64,000 nt of DNA from an uncultured Dehalococcoidia bacterium (GTDB taxonomy: Bacteria; Chloroflexota; Dehalococcoidia; Lucifugimonadales; UBA1123), in assembly GCA_958296105.1 (NCBI GenBank), contig OY282441.1, positions 186,001-250,000 on the forward strand. The letters are read 5' to 3'. The notes below the pieces were generated by a model. That model was not told the origin of the DNA and did no database searches. It saw only the letters and a program-made list of their open reading frames with translations. The first letter of the stretch is position 1. Each line of letters opens with the position of its first letter. Position numbers and translations under genes: made by a program. Positions 26,187-36,187 of the stretch are shown here, piece by piece.

Positions 26187-27625
26187 GCGAGGCTGCGAAT
26201 CTGCTGCGCGTCGGGAACGACTTCTTCTCATTTGGGTGGGCTGCGCTTGCTGTGTGGGGTGTGGTGTGGGGGTATCACTGGCGCGCGGCGTTTGCCGAAA
26301 GCCATGCCACGCCCGAAACTCGCGCCGTCCGTCGGCTGTACCTGTATCTCGCGTCGAGCTTGGGGCTGGCGATGTTCGCCGCAGGCTTCGGCTGGCTGGC
26401 GTACATCGCCATACTGAACGGATACCACATCGCATTCGGCATCCCTCTCATCGGCGCGTGGAGCGCGAACGCGCAGACTTCGCTCTCCGTCGGTTTGGTC
26501 GGATTCGTCATTTGGTACATGCACTGGTTCAGGTTCGCCGCAGACGCCGCAGACGCCGCGGACGCCGCAGATGACAGAAGCTCGGAGCTTCGGTGGGCAT
26601 ACATGTTTCTGGCTGCTGTGGGCGTCGGCGTGATTGCGACGTGCGTCGGCTCGTCCATAGTTTTGGAGTCGCTGCTGACGTGGATTCTGGGATTCGCAGA
26701 CGAACCCGCGATCGACCATTTCAGACCCCTGCCGGGCGCGCTCGCAACGCTGGCAGTCGGCATCGCTCTCTGGACGTACTTCAGACTCCGCATGAGCAGA
26801 GAAGCCGTTGGAGTAGAGGTCAGACACGTATCGAGGATATACGACCTGCTGCTTGCCGCGTTCGGTCTGATGGCGCTCGGCTTGGCTTTGGGTATGGCGG
26901 TGGAAACGCTGCTGCGCGCGGTCGCTGAAATCTCTCCGTCCGTCGTTGGCGACGGCGGCGTTCAGTGGCAGGGCAGGGCGACGACGATCCTCGCCCTGCT
27001 GGCAATAGGAGCGCCGCTCTGGTGGATGCACTGGCGCATAATCCAGTCCGCCGCGTCTGCCGAGCCGGGAACCGAGCGAACCGCCCTTGCCCGCAGGATA
27101 TACATATTGGGATCGCTGTGCATCGGAGCGCTGGCGCTGGCGTCAGGCGTCAGTTCCACGCTGTTCGTACTGCTGCGCGACCTTTTCGACGTCAGCATAT
27201 CCGCGAACACCCTGCGCGACCTCGCGTTTCCGTTGTCCATCGCCTTGCCGCCCGCCCTCGTCCTGCCGTACCACTGGACGATCTATCGCCAAGACAGACA
27301 GTTCGAGCCGGACGAGACCGCCCCCGAGCCTGTCTCTGCGCGTGAACAGCCCGCCGACCTTGCGCCGCCCCCGCAGCCTGCGCCCGACGCCCGAAGGCGA
27401 ATCACACTGCTGACTCCCCCGGACGGTCACGACTTGGCAGCCCGGATCGAAGCCGCGCTTGGGTACCCGCTGACCGTCGCCGACTGGCGCAACCCCGACG
27501 CCTTCGCGCCAGCCCTCGACTCCGAGCGGCTCGACCGCCTGCTGGGACAGATCGAAGCCGCGCCCGGCCCCAACATCATCCTGATACCCGATGGACACGA
27601 TCTGAAAGTAGTCTCCCACGCCTGA
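25688..27625 (+). CDS. DUF5671-type multi-pass membrane protein, module 2
   Basis: A 645-residue paralogue of the gene at 23205, with the same repeated units (RRIYFYFMSFVALMMLASGV, RKLYLYAAPAVALSF, RRLYLYLASSLGLAMF, RRIYILGSLCIGALAL) and the same C-terminal cytosolic domain (RITLLTPPDGHDLAARIEAA, ending LIPDGHDLKVVSHA). Compared with module 1 it has an insertion containing the 36-bp repeat and a DAADAADAADD tract. I chose ATG 25688 (GGGAG upstream), which aligns with the paralogue; an upstream frame extension is unlikely. Confidence 0.8.
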   Translation: MEILIAFIIWPIFLFAGMSGVICGAYFLRGGRLNAVSDAGIGTPRRIYFYFMSFVALMMLASGVITVLVALMDRLFYARFVIDSSTVTLSIGLALSIVGLPLWLFHWRFVQRAAADMPFEQRSIVRKLYLYAAPAVALSFIAFSGYRVLEYLLGVAALLTRGEAEFGEAANLLRVGNDFFSFGWAALAVWGVVWGYHWRAAFAESHATPETRAVRRLYLYLASSLGLAMFAAGFGWLAYIAILNGYHIAFGIPLIGAWSANAQTSLSVGLVGFVIWYMHWFRFAADAADAADAADDRSSELRWAYMFLAAVGVGVIATCVGSSIVLESLLTWILGFADEPAIDHFRPLPGALATLAVGIALWTYFRLRMSREAVGVEVRHVSRIYDLLLAAFGLMALGLALGMAVETLLRAVAEISPSVVGDGGVQWQGRATTILALLAIGAPLWWMHWRIIQSAASAEPGTERTALARRIYILGSLCIGALALASGVSSTLFVLLRDLFDVSISANTLRDLAFPLSIALPPALVLPYHWTIYRQDRQFEPDETAPEPVSAREQPADLAPPPQPAPDARRRITLLTPPDGHDLAARIEAALGYPLTVADWRNPDAFAPALDSERLDRLLGQIEAAPGPNIILIPDGHDLKVVSHA

Positions 27626-27688
27626 GAATCCCACGCCTGATCATCAGCCCATCAGCCCCTGCCGTGATTCGCGTTTCCGTGGTCGCTG

Positions 27689-28489
27689 TCAAACCCGTGT
27701 CACCCTCGCCATGAAGCTGTTTGCATCCGGCTCGATGAGTCTAGCCGCATCGACCACGCTGGCGAGTACCCACCCCGCCGCGCTCGGCGTCCACTCTGGC
27801 ATCGTGACGAACACCCCCATATCCGATTTGGGAGCGACAGGGTAGAACGGCGTCTCGGCTGGGACGTTGACCGCGTTCCGCTCGGACACAGCCACAGCCG
27901 TTCTGAATTCGAATGGATAGGTGTCCTTGTGCTGAAGTGTGGCGACCAGCTCGGAAACGTCATGGCATCCGAGCAGGTCTTGATCGAAGGCTACTATCGC
28001 CTCGGCTCCCGCCTTCGAGTCCGTATTGAACCAGTTGAGCGCAGACACCAGGTACCAGCGACAGGATCGCGTACCGGTCTCCAGTTCACTCGCCGTCACT
28101 TGGAGACCGGACAACTCGACTGCTCCAAACCGGCCGAGAGCGTCACTGAAACATTGAACCAGTGCCGCCAGCGCAGTGACCGGCTCGCCGCTTCTCCGGC
28201 GTATCGGCAGCCCCGCCCAGCCTGGGACCGGGTCCGTCGGAATACTGAACGCCTCGAAGGGTCCAACCCCCAACCCGACCTGTACCCATCCGATACGGTA
28301 CGGGTCAGTATCTGCGGTTATCTCCGCTTCCTCCATCGACCACAGCAGCGGACTTTCATCGGACGTCGCAGCCCAGCCCATCAGCTCGGCCCGCGCCCTG
28401 AATACGCTGTGGAGGTCTTCTTCTTGGGCATCTATGACTGCCGGGCCGGATAGCTGCCCGAAAGCCTCGATGAAGAGCGTTGTCGACAT
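27689..28489 (-). CDS. Hypothetical protein
   Basis: A 266-residue soluble protein that I do not recognise. It has no membrane segment, signal peptide or obvious catalytic motif; the sequence is balanced, with conserved-looking blocks (VQVGLGVGPFEAFSIPTDPV, YLVSALNWFNTDSKAG, GVFVTMPEWTPSAAGWVLAS). It lies 23 bp downstream of the enolase-superfamily gene in the same direction, so the two may be co-transcribed. Confidence 0.65.
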   Translation of the reverse strand: MSTTLFIEAFGQLSGPAVIDAQEEDLHSVFRARAELMGWAATSDESPLLWSMEEAEITADTDPYRIGWVQVGLGVGPFEAFSIPTDPVPGWAGLPIRRRSGEPVTALAALVQCFSDALGRFGAVELSGLQVTASELETGTRSCRWYLVSALNWFNTDSKAGAEAIVAFDQDLLGCHDVSELVATLQHKDTYPFEFRTAVAVSERNAVNVPAETPFYPVAPKSDMGVFVTMPEWTPSAAGWVLASVVDAARLIEPDANSFMARVTRV

Positions 28490-28512
28490 GACGATAGCGC
28501 TCCCTTACGCCC

Positions 28513-29700
28513 TTACCAGTTCGTCAGCGCCCCGTCGTTCCTCACCAGCTGCGGCGGCCAGCCGTTGAGCGCAGCCGGATTAGCCTTCGCCGCCTCCTCG
28601 TCGAAATCCACACCCAGCCCCGGCCTGTCCGCAGGCGTCCATGCGTAGCCGTCCGCCCACTCTATCTGAACAGGGAACAGGTCCGTTGCGAAGCTGCCCG
28701 GACGGCGCGGCATCTCCTGCACGCCCACGTTCGTAGAAGCCATGCACAGGTTCACACACGCCGCCGCGCTCACCGGCCCAAGCGGATTGTGCGGCACGAT
28801 GTTTATGTAGTGCGTCTCCGCCCAGTGCGTTATCTTGAGCGCCTCCGTCAGCCCGCCCACTATGCACAGGTCGATTCGCGCGTAGCTGATCAGCTCCTCC
28901 TCGATCACCTGTCGGAACGACCACTTGGAAGCCCACTGCTCGCCCGCCGCTATCGGCAGCGAGACGTGCCTAGCCAGCGTGCGGTAGCTCGCCGGATTCT
29001 CCGACCTCAGCGGATCCTCGATGAAGAACGGCTTGTACGGCTCCAGCGCGCGGCACATCGTGACCACGTGCGCCGTATCCAGCCGCGTATGGGAGTCGAA
29101 GCACAGCTGGATATCCGGCCCCACCGCCTCCCGCATCATCGCCATCTGCTCCTCCGCCATGCGGATCGACTCCACCGGCTCCAGGATTCCCGGCTGGCCG
29201 AGCGGGTCCGAAGCGCTGCGATACTCTAGCACGCCCCCCGTCTCGGGCTGACCCCAGCGAACGAACTTCCAGCCCTCCGAGACCGCGCGCTTCGAGTTTT
29301 CGATCAGCTCCTCGTTCGTACTGCCCTGCGTGTGCGGATAGCACACCACCTTGTCCCGAACCGGCCCGCCCAGCAGCTTGTAGACCGGCATCCCGACCGA
29401 CTTGCCCTTGATGTCCCACAGCGCTATGTCGATCGCGCTGATAGCGCAGCAGTAGACCTTGTCCGCCGGAAAGAACCCCCCGCGGAACATCTGCTGCCAC
29501 AGCCGTTCCGTACTCCACGGATCCTGACCGATCACCACCTGAGACAGATGCTCTATCGCCTGCGTTATCGCGCCTCCCCAGTTCCGAATCCCGATCTCGC
29601 CGAGTCCGTAGATGCCCTCGTCCGTCTCCACCTTCACTATGTAATACGCCCCCCCGTCTTCACTGCGAACCGAATAGGGCTTGATTGCGCTGACTTTCAT
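28513..29700 (-). CDS. Enolase superfamily dehydratase (mandelate racemase/MLE type)
   Basis: A 395-residue protein with both enolase-superfamily halves: the N-terminal capping domain (KVETDEGIYGLGEIG, SAIDIALWDIKGK) and the TIM barrel. Metal ligands are expected in LCFDSHTR, FFIEDPLR and IAAGEQWAS, and the histidine of NIVPHNPLGPVS matches the catalytic His of mannonate/gluconate dehydratase-like members. It probably dehydrates a sugar acid. Families of such enzymes are numerous in SAR202-type Chloroflexota. Substrate not determinable here. Confidence 0.9.
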   Translation of the reverse strand: MKVSAIKPYSVRSEDGGAYYIVKVETDEGIYGLGEIGIRNWGGAITQAIEHLSQVVIGQDPWSTERLWQQMFRGGFFPADKVYCCAISAIDIALWDIKGKSVGMPVYKLLGGPVRDKVVCYPHTQGSTNEELIENSKRAVSEGWKFVRWGQPETGGVLEYRSASDPLGQPGILEPVESIRMAEEQMAMMREAVGPDIQLCFDSHTRLDTAHVVTMCRALEPYKPFFIEDPLRSENPASYRTLARHVSLPIAAGEQWASKWSFRQVIEEELISYARIDLCIVGGLTEALKITHWAETHYINIVPHNPLGPVSAAACVNLCMASTNVGVQEMPRRPGSFATDLFPVQIEWADGYAWTPADRPGLGVDFDEEAAKANPAALNGWPPQLVRNDGALTNW

Positions 29701-29849
29701 GTTTCCCCCCGTTTCACGTGTCGCCAGATACGATATGCCCCCGCCGCCATCAGGTCAAGCCACCGTCCGGCGCGGAAAGGCATCGAGTGACCTTTACCCC
29801 CGTCGACCTCCCGATGACGCCTCGCCTCCCGAACGTACTCGATCCCCCT

Positions 29850-30833
29850 TCAGGGCGCGCCGGACAGAGACGCGCACGCGATCCCGTCCCCGTCCCTGTC
29901 CAGTCGGTGCGGGTCTTCTGCCGGTCCGCCCTCTGCCTCGAAGAACGCCTGCGCCTGCGCCCACGAATCGAAGTCCGAGCAGTCGAGATCCACGAACGGC
30001 GCGGAAGTCGCCGTTGGGTTCGGCGTCCTCGCCGCCGGCGCGCTCGCGTCGGACGCGCCCCCAGCCGTGGGCGTGGCTGTCGGCTGACCATCCGCCCCCA
30101 GCCGTCGCGCTGGCGGCTCCTCGCGGCGCGTCTGTATGAACACGTTGGCATCGCACGTATCCGCCATCTCCCGCAGAGCCTCCGCCTCGTCCTCCGTCAC
30201 ACTCAGCCCCCACTCGCGCTTTATCGCCATCCAGTCCAGCGCGTACTGGCACCAGTACCCCGAATCCGGCGGACGCCACCCCTCCGGCCCGTTCGCGCCC
30301 TTAGCGCGGTTCGCCCGCGCCGTCGCAGCTGTCAGATGCCCCCCGTAATCTAGGTAGTTTGCGTACTCCTCTTTCCGCTCCCTAGTCCACGAGTGGCCGC
30401 CCGACCTGTGCGCGTTCGCCAGCGGCACCATGTGATCTATGTCCAGCGCGCCCGGATCCCTCACCACCGTTCCCGTGTACGGCCCCACCCAGCGCCCGGA
30501 CTCCACCCGACATCGCCGAGACCCCTCGAACGTCACCGGCGCGGTCGATTCCGCTATCAGCGTCTCCTGTCGCGCGTCTTGACAGTCGCCGTCCGCGTCC
30601 GTCCAGTGCTTCCAGTCCGACCTTCTGTACTTCGGCATCTGCGGATCGTGAGCGGCAACCCTCAGCTCCAGCGTCAGCGAGGCGGCGCGCGCCGCCTCGG
30701 GCGTGGCAGCCTGCGCCATCCGAGTCGGGACGACGCGCGGAGTCGCCCGCTCGACGACCGAGCCGCGCGAGCTTGCGCACGCCCAGACCAGAACGCAGAC
30801 CAGACAGATAACCAGCAGCAGCGCGCGCGCCAT
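29850..30833 (-). CDS. Secreted HNH nuclease with Excalibur domain
   Basis: A 327-residue protein. It starts with a hydrophobic signal (LLLVICLVCVLVWACASS), and the WAC could be a lipobox. A DUF1524-like HNH region follows (ALDIDHMVPLANAHRSGG, then a downstream NYLDYGGHLTA and Asn-rich AARANRAKG-like segment). Near the C-terminus is an Excalibur calcium-binding domain with DRDGDGIACASL. The combination gives an exported or cell-surface DNase. It is divergent from the plus-strand peptidase at 31016. Confidence 0.82.
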   Translation of the reverse strand: MARALLLVICLVCVLVWACASSRGSVVERATPRVVPTRMAQAATPEAARAASLTLELRVAAHDPQMPKYRRSDWKHWTDADGDCQDARQETLIAESTAPVTFEGSRRCRVESGRWVGPYTGTVVRDPGALDIDHMVPLANAHRSGGHSWTRERKEEYANYLDYGGHLTAATARANRAKGANGPEGWRPPDSGYWCQYALDWMAIKREWGLSVTEDEAEALREMADTCDANVFIQTRREEPPARRLGADGQPTATPTAGGASDASAPAARTPNPTATSAPFVDLDCSDFDSWAQAQAFFEAEGGPAEDPHRLDRDGDGIACASLSGAP

Positions 30834-31015
30834 ATCGACACCTCGAACAGTGGATCACCCGATTCGGGCAGTCCGAAGATGATATCCAAGCCGCCCGCGC
30901 TCCTTCGCCATAGATCCGTTCACGTATTCGCCCAAAATTCCCCCCAAGCAGACCGGCGCGCCCGTCAGCTGCCACTTAAAACCCCACGCGCCGATTTGCT
31001 AAACTCATACTGATC

Positions 31016-31381
31016 ATGGATAGAAGACGATTCGAGCAACTTGTAAGAAGAGCCATTGAAGACCTTCCGCCTGCGTTCCTAGAGCGCATGGACAACGTGG
31101 ACGTGGTCGTCGGCGATTGGGCGTCGCGCGAGCAGCTCATCGGCTCGGGCCTGAGCGAAGACGATCTCCTGCTCGGCCTCTACGAAGGCATCCCGCTGCC
31201 CGACCGCTACGACTACAACCTCGTTCTCCCAGACAAGATCACCCTGTTCCAGAGGGCAATCGAGAGCATCTGCGACACCGAAGACGAAGTCGTCTACGAA
31301 GTGCGCGCAACCGTCATCCACGAAGTCGCCCACCACTTCGGAATCGACGACCAAGCCCTTCACGACATGGGGATAGACTGA
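31016..31381 (+). CDS. Zincin-like metallopeptidase (DUF1025)
   Basis: A 121-residue protein with the zinc motif HEVAHHFGID (HExxH) near its C-terminus and FERMDNVDVVV-like segment near the front (here FLERMDNVDVVVGDWA). This matches the small zincin-like family often found near mfd or DNA metabolism genes in actinobacteria and Chloroflexi. Substrate unknown. Start ATG 31016. Confidence 0.88.
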   Translation: MDRRRFEQLVRRAIEDLPPAFLERMDNVDVVVGDWASREQLIGSGLSEDDLLLGLYEGIPLPDRYDYNLVLPDKITLFQRAIESICDTEDEVVYEVRATVIHEVAHHFGIDDQALHDMGID

Positions 31382-31671
31382 AGAATCGCTCCCGAAGGCG
31401 CTGGCGGACGCTGCCGCTCGTTCACGCTGCCGCAAGCCCCACGGCTTGCCGAGCGGCGGTCGTTCACGGCTCGCGTTCACGGCTCGACGGGTCTCTGGCG
31501 AGCCTTCCCTATGGCTCGCCGCGAACGACCTTCCAGCCCTTCGGACGCTTTCGGCGGCTGTGAAGACATACCCCGACATTCCAATCCAATCCGCAGTCTA
31601 AAAGACGGATTCATCGAGGCGAGCGCCCCCGCGCCCGCCCTTTCGTCGCTCTCTTTAGGAGGCAATGCAGA
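31382..31671. other. Gap with short repeats upstream of mfd
   Basis: No gene on either strand. It contains short repeats such as TTCACGGCTCG (twice) and the inverted word GGCTTGC/GCAAGCC. The mfd ribosome site AGGAGG is at its right end, 31657-31662. Confidence 0.6.
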
Positions 31672-34600
31672 TTGACGACCACCACCGCGCCAACCGAAAC
31701 GCCCGTTAGCGGCGCGGCGCAGACCGGCCCGAACCTCGCCGCGCTGGCCCCCTTGCTGAAATCCGCCCCCCAGTACGAAGCCCTGCTCCAGTCGCTCAGG
31801 AGCGGCAGGCGTAGATCGAGGGCGCAGACACCGGCTGAAGCCGTCCCCCTCATCCTGTCCACTCTGGCGCGCGACCTGCGCGTCCCGGTGGTCGCGCTCG
31901 TCCCCAGACCCGAGGAGGCGCGACGCCTGCGCGAAAGGCTCAGCGCGTGGACGCCCGAGCCCGAGCGCGTCCACCACTTCCCCGAAACCGAGACACTCCC
32001 TTTCGAGCGTCTCGTTACGGACATCGACACCATCCACACGCGAATCAGGACGCTGGAAGCGCTCGTCGCCCCCGCGTCGCGCCCCCCCCTCGTGGTCGCC
32101 TCCGCCATGTCCGCAGCCCAGCGCACCATGAGCCGCGATGACTTCGAGAACAGCCGCCACACCCTGAGCGTGGGCGACCTGATAGACGTCCAAGACCTGC
32201 TCGAAAGCTGGCGGCGCATGGGGTACAAGTTCGAGTCCGCCGTCTACTCACCCGGGTTCGTCAGCAGAAGGGGAGGGATAATCGACATCTTCCCCGTGGG
32301 CGCGGACTATCCCGCCCGAATAGAGCTTTGGGGCAGCGACGTCGACAGCATCCGCCTGTTCGACCCCTCCACACAGCGCTCTGTCGAGATCGTCGACTCC
32401 ATAGACTTGATCCCCGCCAGCGAAACCCTGCCCGCCATGATCGAGAGGGAGCGTCTCGATCGTCAGATGTCGCGCATAGACGTATCCAACTGCTCCGCGG
32501 ACCACCGAGACCGCATCAGAGAAGAGTTCTCCCAGCTCTTGGACGGCCACGAAGTCGAAGACCTCAACATGTACGCAGGCTTCTTCAACCACGGCGCGCT
32601 GGCAGACTACATCCCGCAAGACGCGCTCGTCGTCCATCTGCGCCCCAGCGACATAGCCGCCGCCGCGTGGGAGAACGAGGATCGCATCCACGCCCTGCGC
32701 GCCGCCAAAGAGCGGCGGGGCGAGCTTCCCATGAGCTTCCCATCGTTTCATGCCGACTGGGACGAAGTCCACTCCAGCCTGTCCGCTCGCGGCGTCCAGC
32801 TGGACCTTCTGCAATGGGGAGCCGAAGACCTCGTACACCAAGATGTACACCTCATGCCCTTCGACTCCGCGCCCACATTCCTGGGAAACGTGGACTCGTT
32901 CGTACAGGATGCGTCCGAGCTGACAGAGCAGGGCGGCAGCGTACTAGCCATCACCTCGCACTCGCGCCGTCTCGATGAGATTCTCAGCGAGGCGGGCGTA
33001 TCCGCCACACTCGCCCCGTACCTGTCGTCCGTCCCCGCGCCCGGCTCCCTCACGCTGGTTCAGTCCGCAGGCCCCAGCTTCGGAGATGGCTTCGTCCTGT
33101 CCGCGCCCGACCGCAGGCTGATCGTTCTCGGAGACACCGAGATATTCGGCGTCTCCAAGCAGCGCAGAACGACCAGACGCCAGCCGCGCCGCAGCTGGGA
33201 CGCCTTCCTGTCCGAGATATCGCCCGGAGATTACGTCGTCCACGTCGAACACGGAGTCGCCAGATTCGTGGGCATTGGCAAGCCGTCCGAAAACTCCGAT
33301 TCACCCGCCGAATATCTCACGCTCGAATACGCCAACCGCGATAAGCTGTACGTCCCGCTCGAACACCTAGACCGCGTCACCCCCTACATCGCCCCCAGCG
33401 ACGCGCCCCCGCACCTCACGAGGCTGGGCACGCAGGAGTGGAGCCGCGCCAAGGCGCGCGCCGAACGCTCCACGCGCGAGATGGCAGCCGAGCTGATCGC
33501 GCTCTACGCATCCCGCGAGCTTCTCAGCGGACACGCCTTCGGCCCAGACTCCACTTGGCAGCAGGAGCTGGAAGAGTCCTTCCCATTCGAAGAGACCCCA
33601 GACCAGATAGCCACACTCGCAGACGTCAAAACCGACATGGAGAGCCGCCAGCCGATGGATCGCCTCGTCTGCGGAGACGTCGGATACGGCAAGACCGAGA
33701 TCGCCCTGCGCGCGGCATTCAAGGCAGTCATGGACGGCAAGCAGGTCGGAGTCCTCGTCCCCACCACCGTTCTGGCGCAGCAGCACTACGCCACCTTCTC
33801 ACAGCGCCTGAGCGCGTACCCCGTAGCCGTAGAGGTACTCAGCAGATTCAGGAGCGGCAGAGAGCAGCGCCAAGTCGTCAAGAAACTCTCGGATGGCGAG
33901 GTGGACATCTGCATCGGCACACACCGCCTCATCCAGAAAGACGTCCGCTTCAAGGATCTCGGCCTCGTCATCGTGGACGAGGAGCAGCGCTTCGGCGTCA
34001 GCCACAAAGAGCGCCTCAAGCAGATGCGCCAAGAAGTGGACGTCCTCACACTCACCGCCACGCCCATACCCAGAACCCTGCACATGTCCCTGGCCGGCGT
34101 TCGAGACATGAGCACCATCGAGACCCCGCCCGAAGAGCGCCTGCCCATCAAGACATACGTCTCCGAGTTCAGCGACGAGCTGATACGAGAGGCAATACTG
34201 CGCGAGCTGGACAGGCAGGGGCAGGTCTACTTCCTCCACAACCGCGTCTACAACATAGACTACATGGCTAACTATATAGAGAAGATAGTACCCGAAGCCG
34301 CCGTCGGAATCGCGCACGGCCAGATGGGAGAGGGCGAGCTGGAGCGCGCCATGGACGACTTCGCATCCGGCAAGTTCGACGTCCTCGTATGCACAACGAT
34401 AATCGAGTCCGGCCTCGACATCCCCAACGTCAACAGCCTGATAATCAACCGCGCCGACTCGTTCGGCTTGGCGCAGCTCTACCAGCTTCGGGGCAGGGTG
34501 GGGCGCAGCAGCCGCCGCGCCTACGCCTACCTGATGATCCCGCAGGCGCGCTCCCTCTCCGAGACCGCCGAGCGCAGGCTGCGCGCCATGCTCGCCGCCA

Positions 34601-35319
34601 CCGAGCTGGGCGCCGGATTCCGCATCGCCATGAAAGACCTCGAGATACGCGGCGCCGGAAACATCCTCGGCGCTGAGCAGAGCGGACACATCCACGCCGT
34701 CGGATTCGAGCTGTACACACGGCTTCTGTCCCTCGCCGTCGATGATCTGCGCGCCCGCCGAGAGTCTGGCGCGCTCGACGGACTCACCCCAGAGGAGATC
34801 GCCGAGTCCATGCGCGGCGAGACGGGAGAATCCATCTCCGACAGCCTCGCGCCCGACCCCGGCGTCGCCCTCGACATTGGCATCCCCGCCGGCCTGCCCT
34901 CCGACTACATCCCAGACCTTCGCGCGCGGCTCGGCGTCTACCAGAGGCTGATCGAGCTGCAAGACCCCGCCCAGATCGAATCCATGGAAGACGAGCTGCG
35001 CGACAGGTTCGGCCCCCTCCCATGGCAGGCGCGCGCCCTGCTCTACACCGTGCGCCTCAGTCTCGCCTCCCGCGAAGCCGGCATCGAATCCATAACCCGC
35101 GAGAGCGGCAGAATAGTCATCAGAATGGATTACGACGTCGGCGGCGCGCGCCGCGCCCTCCAGCGCAGACTGCCCGCAGCGGCGGAAGTGGGCAACTCCC
35201 AGATACGCCTGGAACTCGGACAGATGGAGAGCGGATGGGAAGAACCCCTGCTCGACGTCGTCCGCCAGCTAGCCGAATTCAGAAGCCAAATGACCCGCCA
35301 GCTACTGGAGTCCCGCTGA
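31672..35319 (+). CDS. mfd: Transcription-repair coupling factor
   Basis: A 1215-residue Mfd that removes RNA polymerase stalled at DNA damage and recruits UvrA. In order: a UvrB-like N-terminal region, the RNA-polymerase-binding CarD-like region (SPGDYVVHVEHGVARFVGI, about residue 520), helicase motifs with Walker A GDVGYGKTEIA (about 668) and DEEQ in VDEEQRFGV (about 768), RAGRVGRS-type motif VI (LRGRVGRSSRRAYAY), and the TRCF C-terminal domain. It starts with TTG, 9 bp after a strong AGGAGG; the nearby ATG is out of frame. It overlaps the convergent HAD gene by 18 bp. Confidence 0.96.
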   Translation: MTTTTAPTETPVSGAAQTGPNLAALAPLLKSAPQYEALLQSLRSGRRRSRAQTPAEAVPLILSTLARDLRVPVVALVPRPEEARRLRERLSAWTPEPERVHHFPETETLPFERLVTDIDTIHTRIRTLEALVAPASRPPLVVASAMSAAQRTMSRDDFENSRHTLSVGDLIDVQDLLESWRRMGYKFESAVYSPGFVSRRGGIIDIFPVGADYPARIELWGSDVDSIRLFDPSTQRSVEIVDSIDLIPASETLPAMIERERLDRQMSRIDVSNCSADHRDRIREEFSQLLDGHEVEDLNMYAGFFNHGALADYIPQDALVVHLRPSDIAAAAWENEDRIHALRAAKERRGELPMSFPSFHADWDEVHSSLSARGVQLDLLQWGAEDLVHQDVHLMPFDSAPTFLGNVDSFVQDASELTEQGGSVLAITSHSRRLDEILSEAGVSATLAPYLSSVPAPGSLTLVQSAGPSFGDGFVLSAPDRRLIVLGDTEIFGVSKQRRTTRRQPRRSWDAFLSEISPGDYVVHVEHGVARFVGIGKPSENSDSPAEYLTLEYANRDKLYVPLEHLDRVTPYIAPSDAPPHLTRLGTQEWSRAKARAERSTREMAAELIALYASRELLSGHAFGPDSTWQQELEESFPFEETPDQIATLADVKTDMESRQPMDRLVCGDVGYGKTEIALRAAFKAVMDGKQVGVLVPTTVLAQQHYATFSQRLSAYPVAVEVLSRFRSGREQRQVVKKLSDGEVDICIGTHRLIQKDVRFKDLGLVIVDEEQRFGVSHKERLKQMRQEVDVLTLTATPIPRTLHMSLAGVRDMSTIETPPEERLPIKTYVSEFSDELIREAILRELDRQGQVYFLHNRVYNIDYMANYIEKIVPEAAVGIAHGQMGEGELERAMDDFASGKFDVLVCTTIIESGLDIPNVNSLIINRADSFGLAQLYQLRGRVGRSSRRAYAYLMIPQARSLSETAERRLRAMLAATELGAGFRIAMKDLEIRGAGNILGAEQSGHIHAVGFELYTRLLSLAVDDLRARRESGALDGLTPEEIAESMRGETGESISDSLAPDPGVALDIGIPAGLPSDYIPDLRARLGVYQRLIELQDPAQIESMEDELRDRFGPLPWQARALLYTVRLSLASREAGIESITRESGRIVIRMDYDVGGARRALQRRLPAAAEVGNSQIRLELGQMESGWEEPLLDVVRQLAEFRSQMTRQLLESR

Positions 35320-36012
35320 AACCACCCCCGGCAGCTCCATCAGCGACTCTATTCGAGGACACCTCGCAAACCCCGCGTGGTTGCCGTCCCGATCCAGCAG
35401 CACGGGGTTGATGCCCACGTTCGCCGCCCCCTCCACGTCCGAAGTGAGCTGATCGCCAACGTGGATCGCGTCCCCCGCCTCGACCCCAGCCCGTCGCAGC
35501 GCCTCGCGGAAGATCGGAGGGTGCGGCTTCTCCGAGCCGACCTCGCCAGACGTCACCACCGTATCCAGATACGGCGTCAGCCCCATACTGTCCGCAAGCT
35601 CATCACCGGGCATGTTCATGTTCGAGATCAGCCCCAGAATCAGCCCCTGCTGCTTCAGCAGGTCCATCGCCGGCAGCACGTCATCGAACCGCTCCATCCG
35701 GTAGGGAATCCGCCGCACTGCCGCCCATATTCGAGCCGCCTCGTCCTGCGACACGTCCACCCCGCATCCCCTCAGAACCCGCCTCTGGTACTCCGCGAAG
35801 AACTCGTCACTCGCCTTGGAATCCAGCAGCCGAACCGGCCGCGCCGCGTTCTGCTCCGCCATGAAAGCGTCCGCCAGAGCGTACCCGCGCAAGATACCCC
35901 GTCGCGTAACCGCGATCCCGAACCCAGCGCACGCCTGCGACTGTATCTGAAACCGGTCCGGCTGGAAACCGGCCAGCGTCCCGTATATATCGAAGAAAAT
36001 CACCTTTATCAT
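35302..36012 (-). CDS. HAD family hydrolase
   Basis: A 236-residue haloacid-dehalogenase-superfamily hydrolase. Motif I is FFDIYGTL: the nucleophile Asp is present, but the second Asp is Tyr, as in haloacid-dehalogenase-type members rather than classical phosphatases. Motif II (LISNMN), motif III Lys (GSEKPHPPIF) and motif IV (HVGDQLTSDVEGA) are all visible. The substrate cannot be called. It is convergent with mfd with an 18-bp overlap. Confidence 0.9.
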   Translation of the reverse strand: MIKVIFFDIYGTLAGFQPDRFQIQSQACAGFGIAVTRRGILRGYALADAFMAEQNAARPVRLLDSKASDEFFAEYQRRVLRGCGVDVSQDEAARIWAAVRRIPYRMERFDDVLPAMDLLKQQGLILGLISNMNMPGDELADSMGLTPYLDTVVTSGEVGSEKPHPPIFREALRRAGVEAGDAIHVGDQLTSDVEGAANVGINPVLLDRDGNHAGFARCPRIESLMELPGVVSAGLQ

Positions 36013-36187
36013 TGCACGGATATGATAGCATCGTCACAGCCAATTGTCAGATACACATTCCCCGACAGCCTCGACGATTCTGCCCCAGCGCGATGAACCT
36101 GCGCCCCAGCGCGATGAACGACACTGCAGCCCGCCCGCCAGCTCCCATCCCTTGCTTGGATGTGAGAGTTCTTATGCAAGAGTGAAG

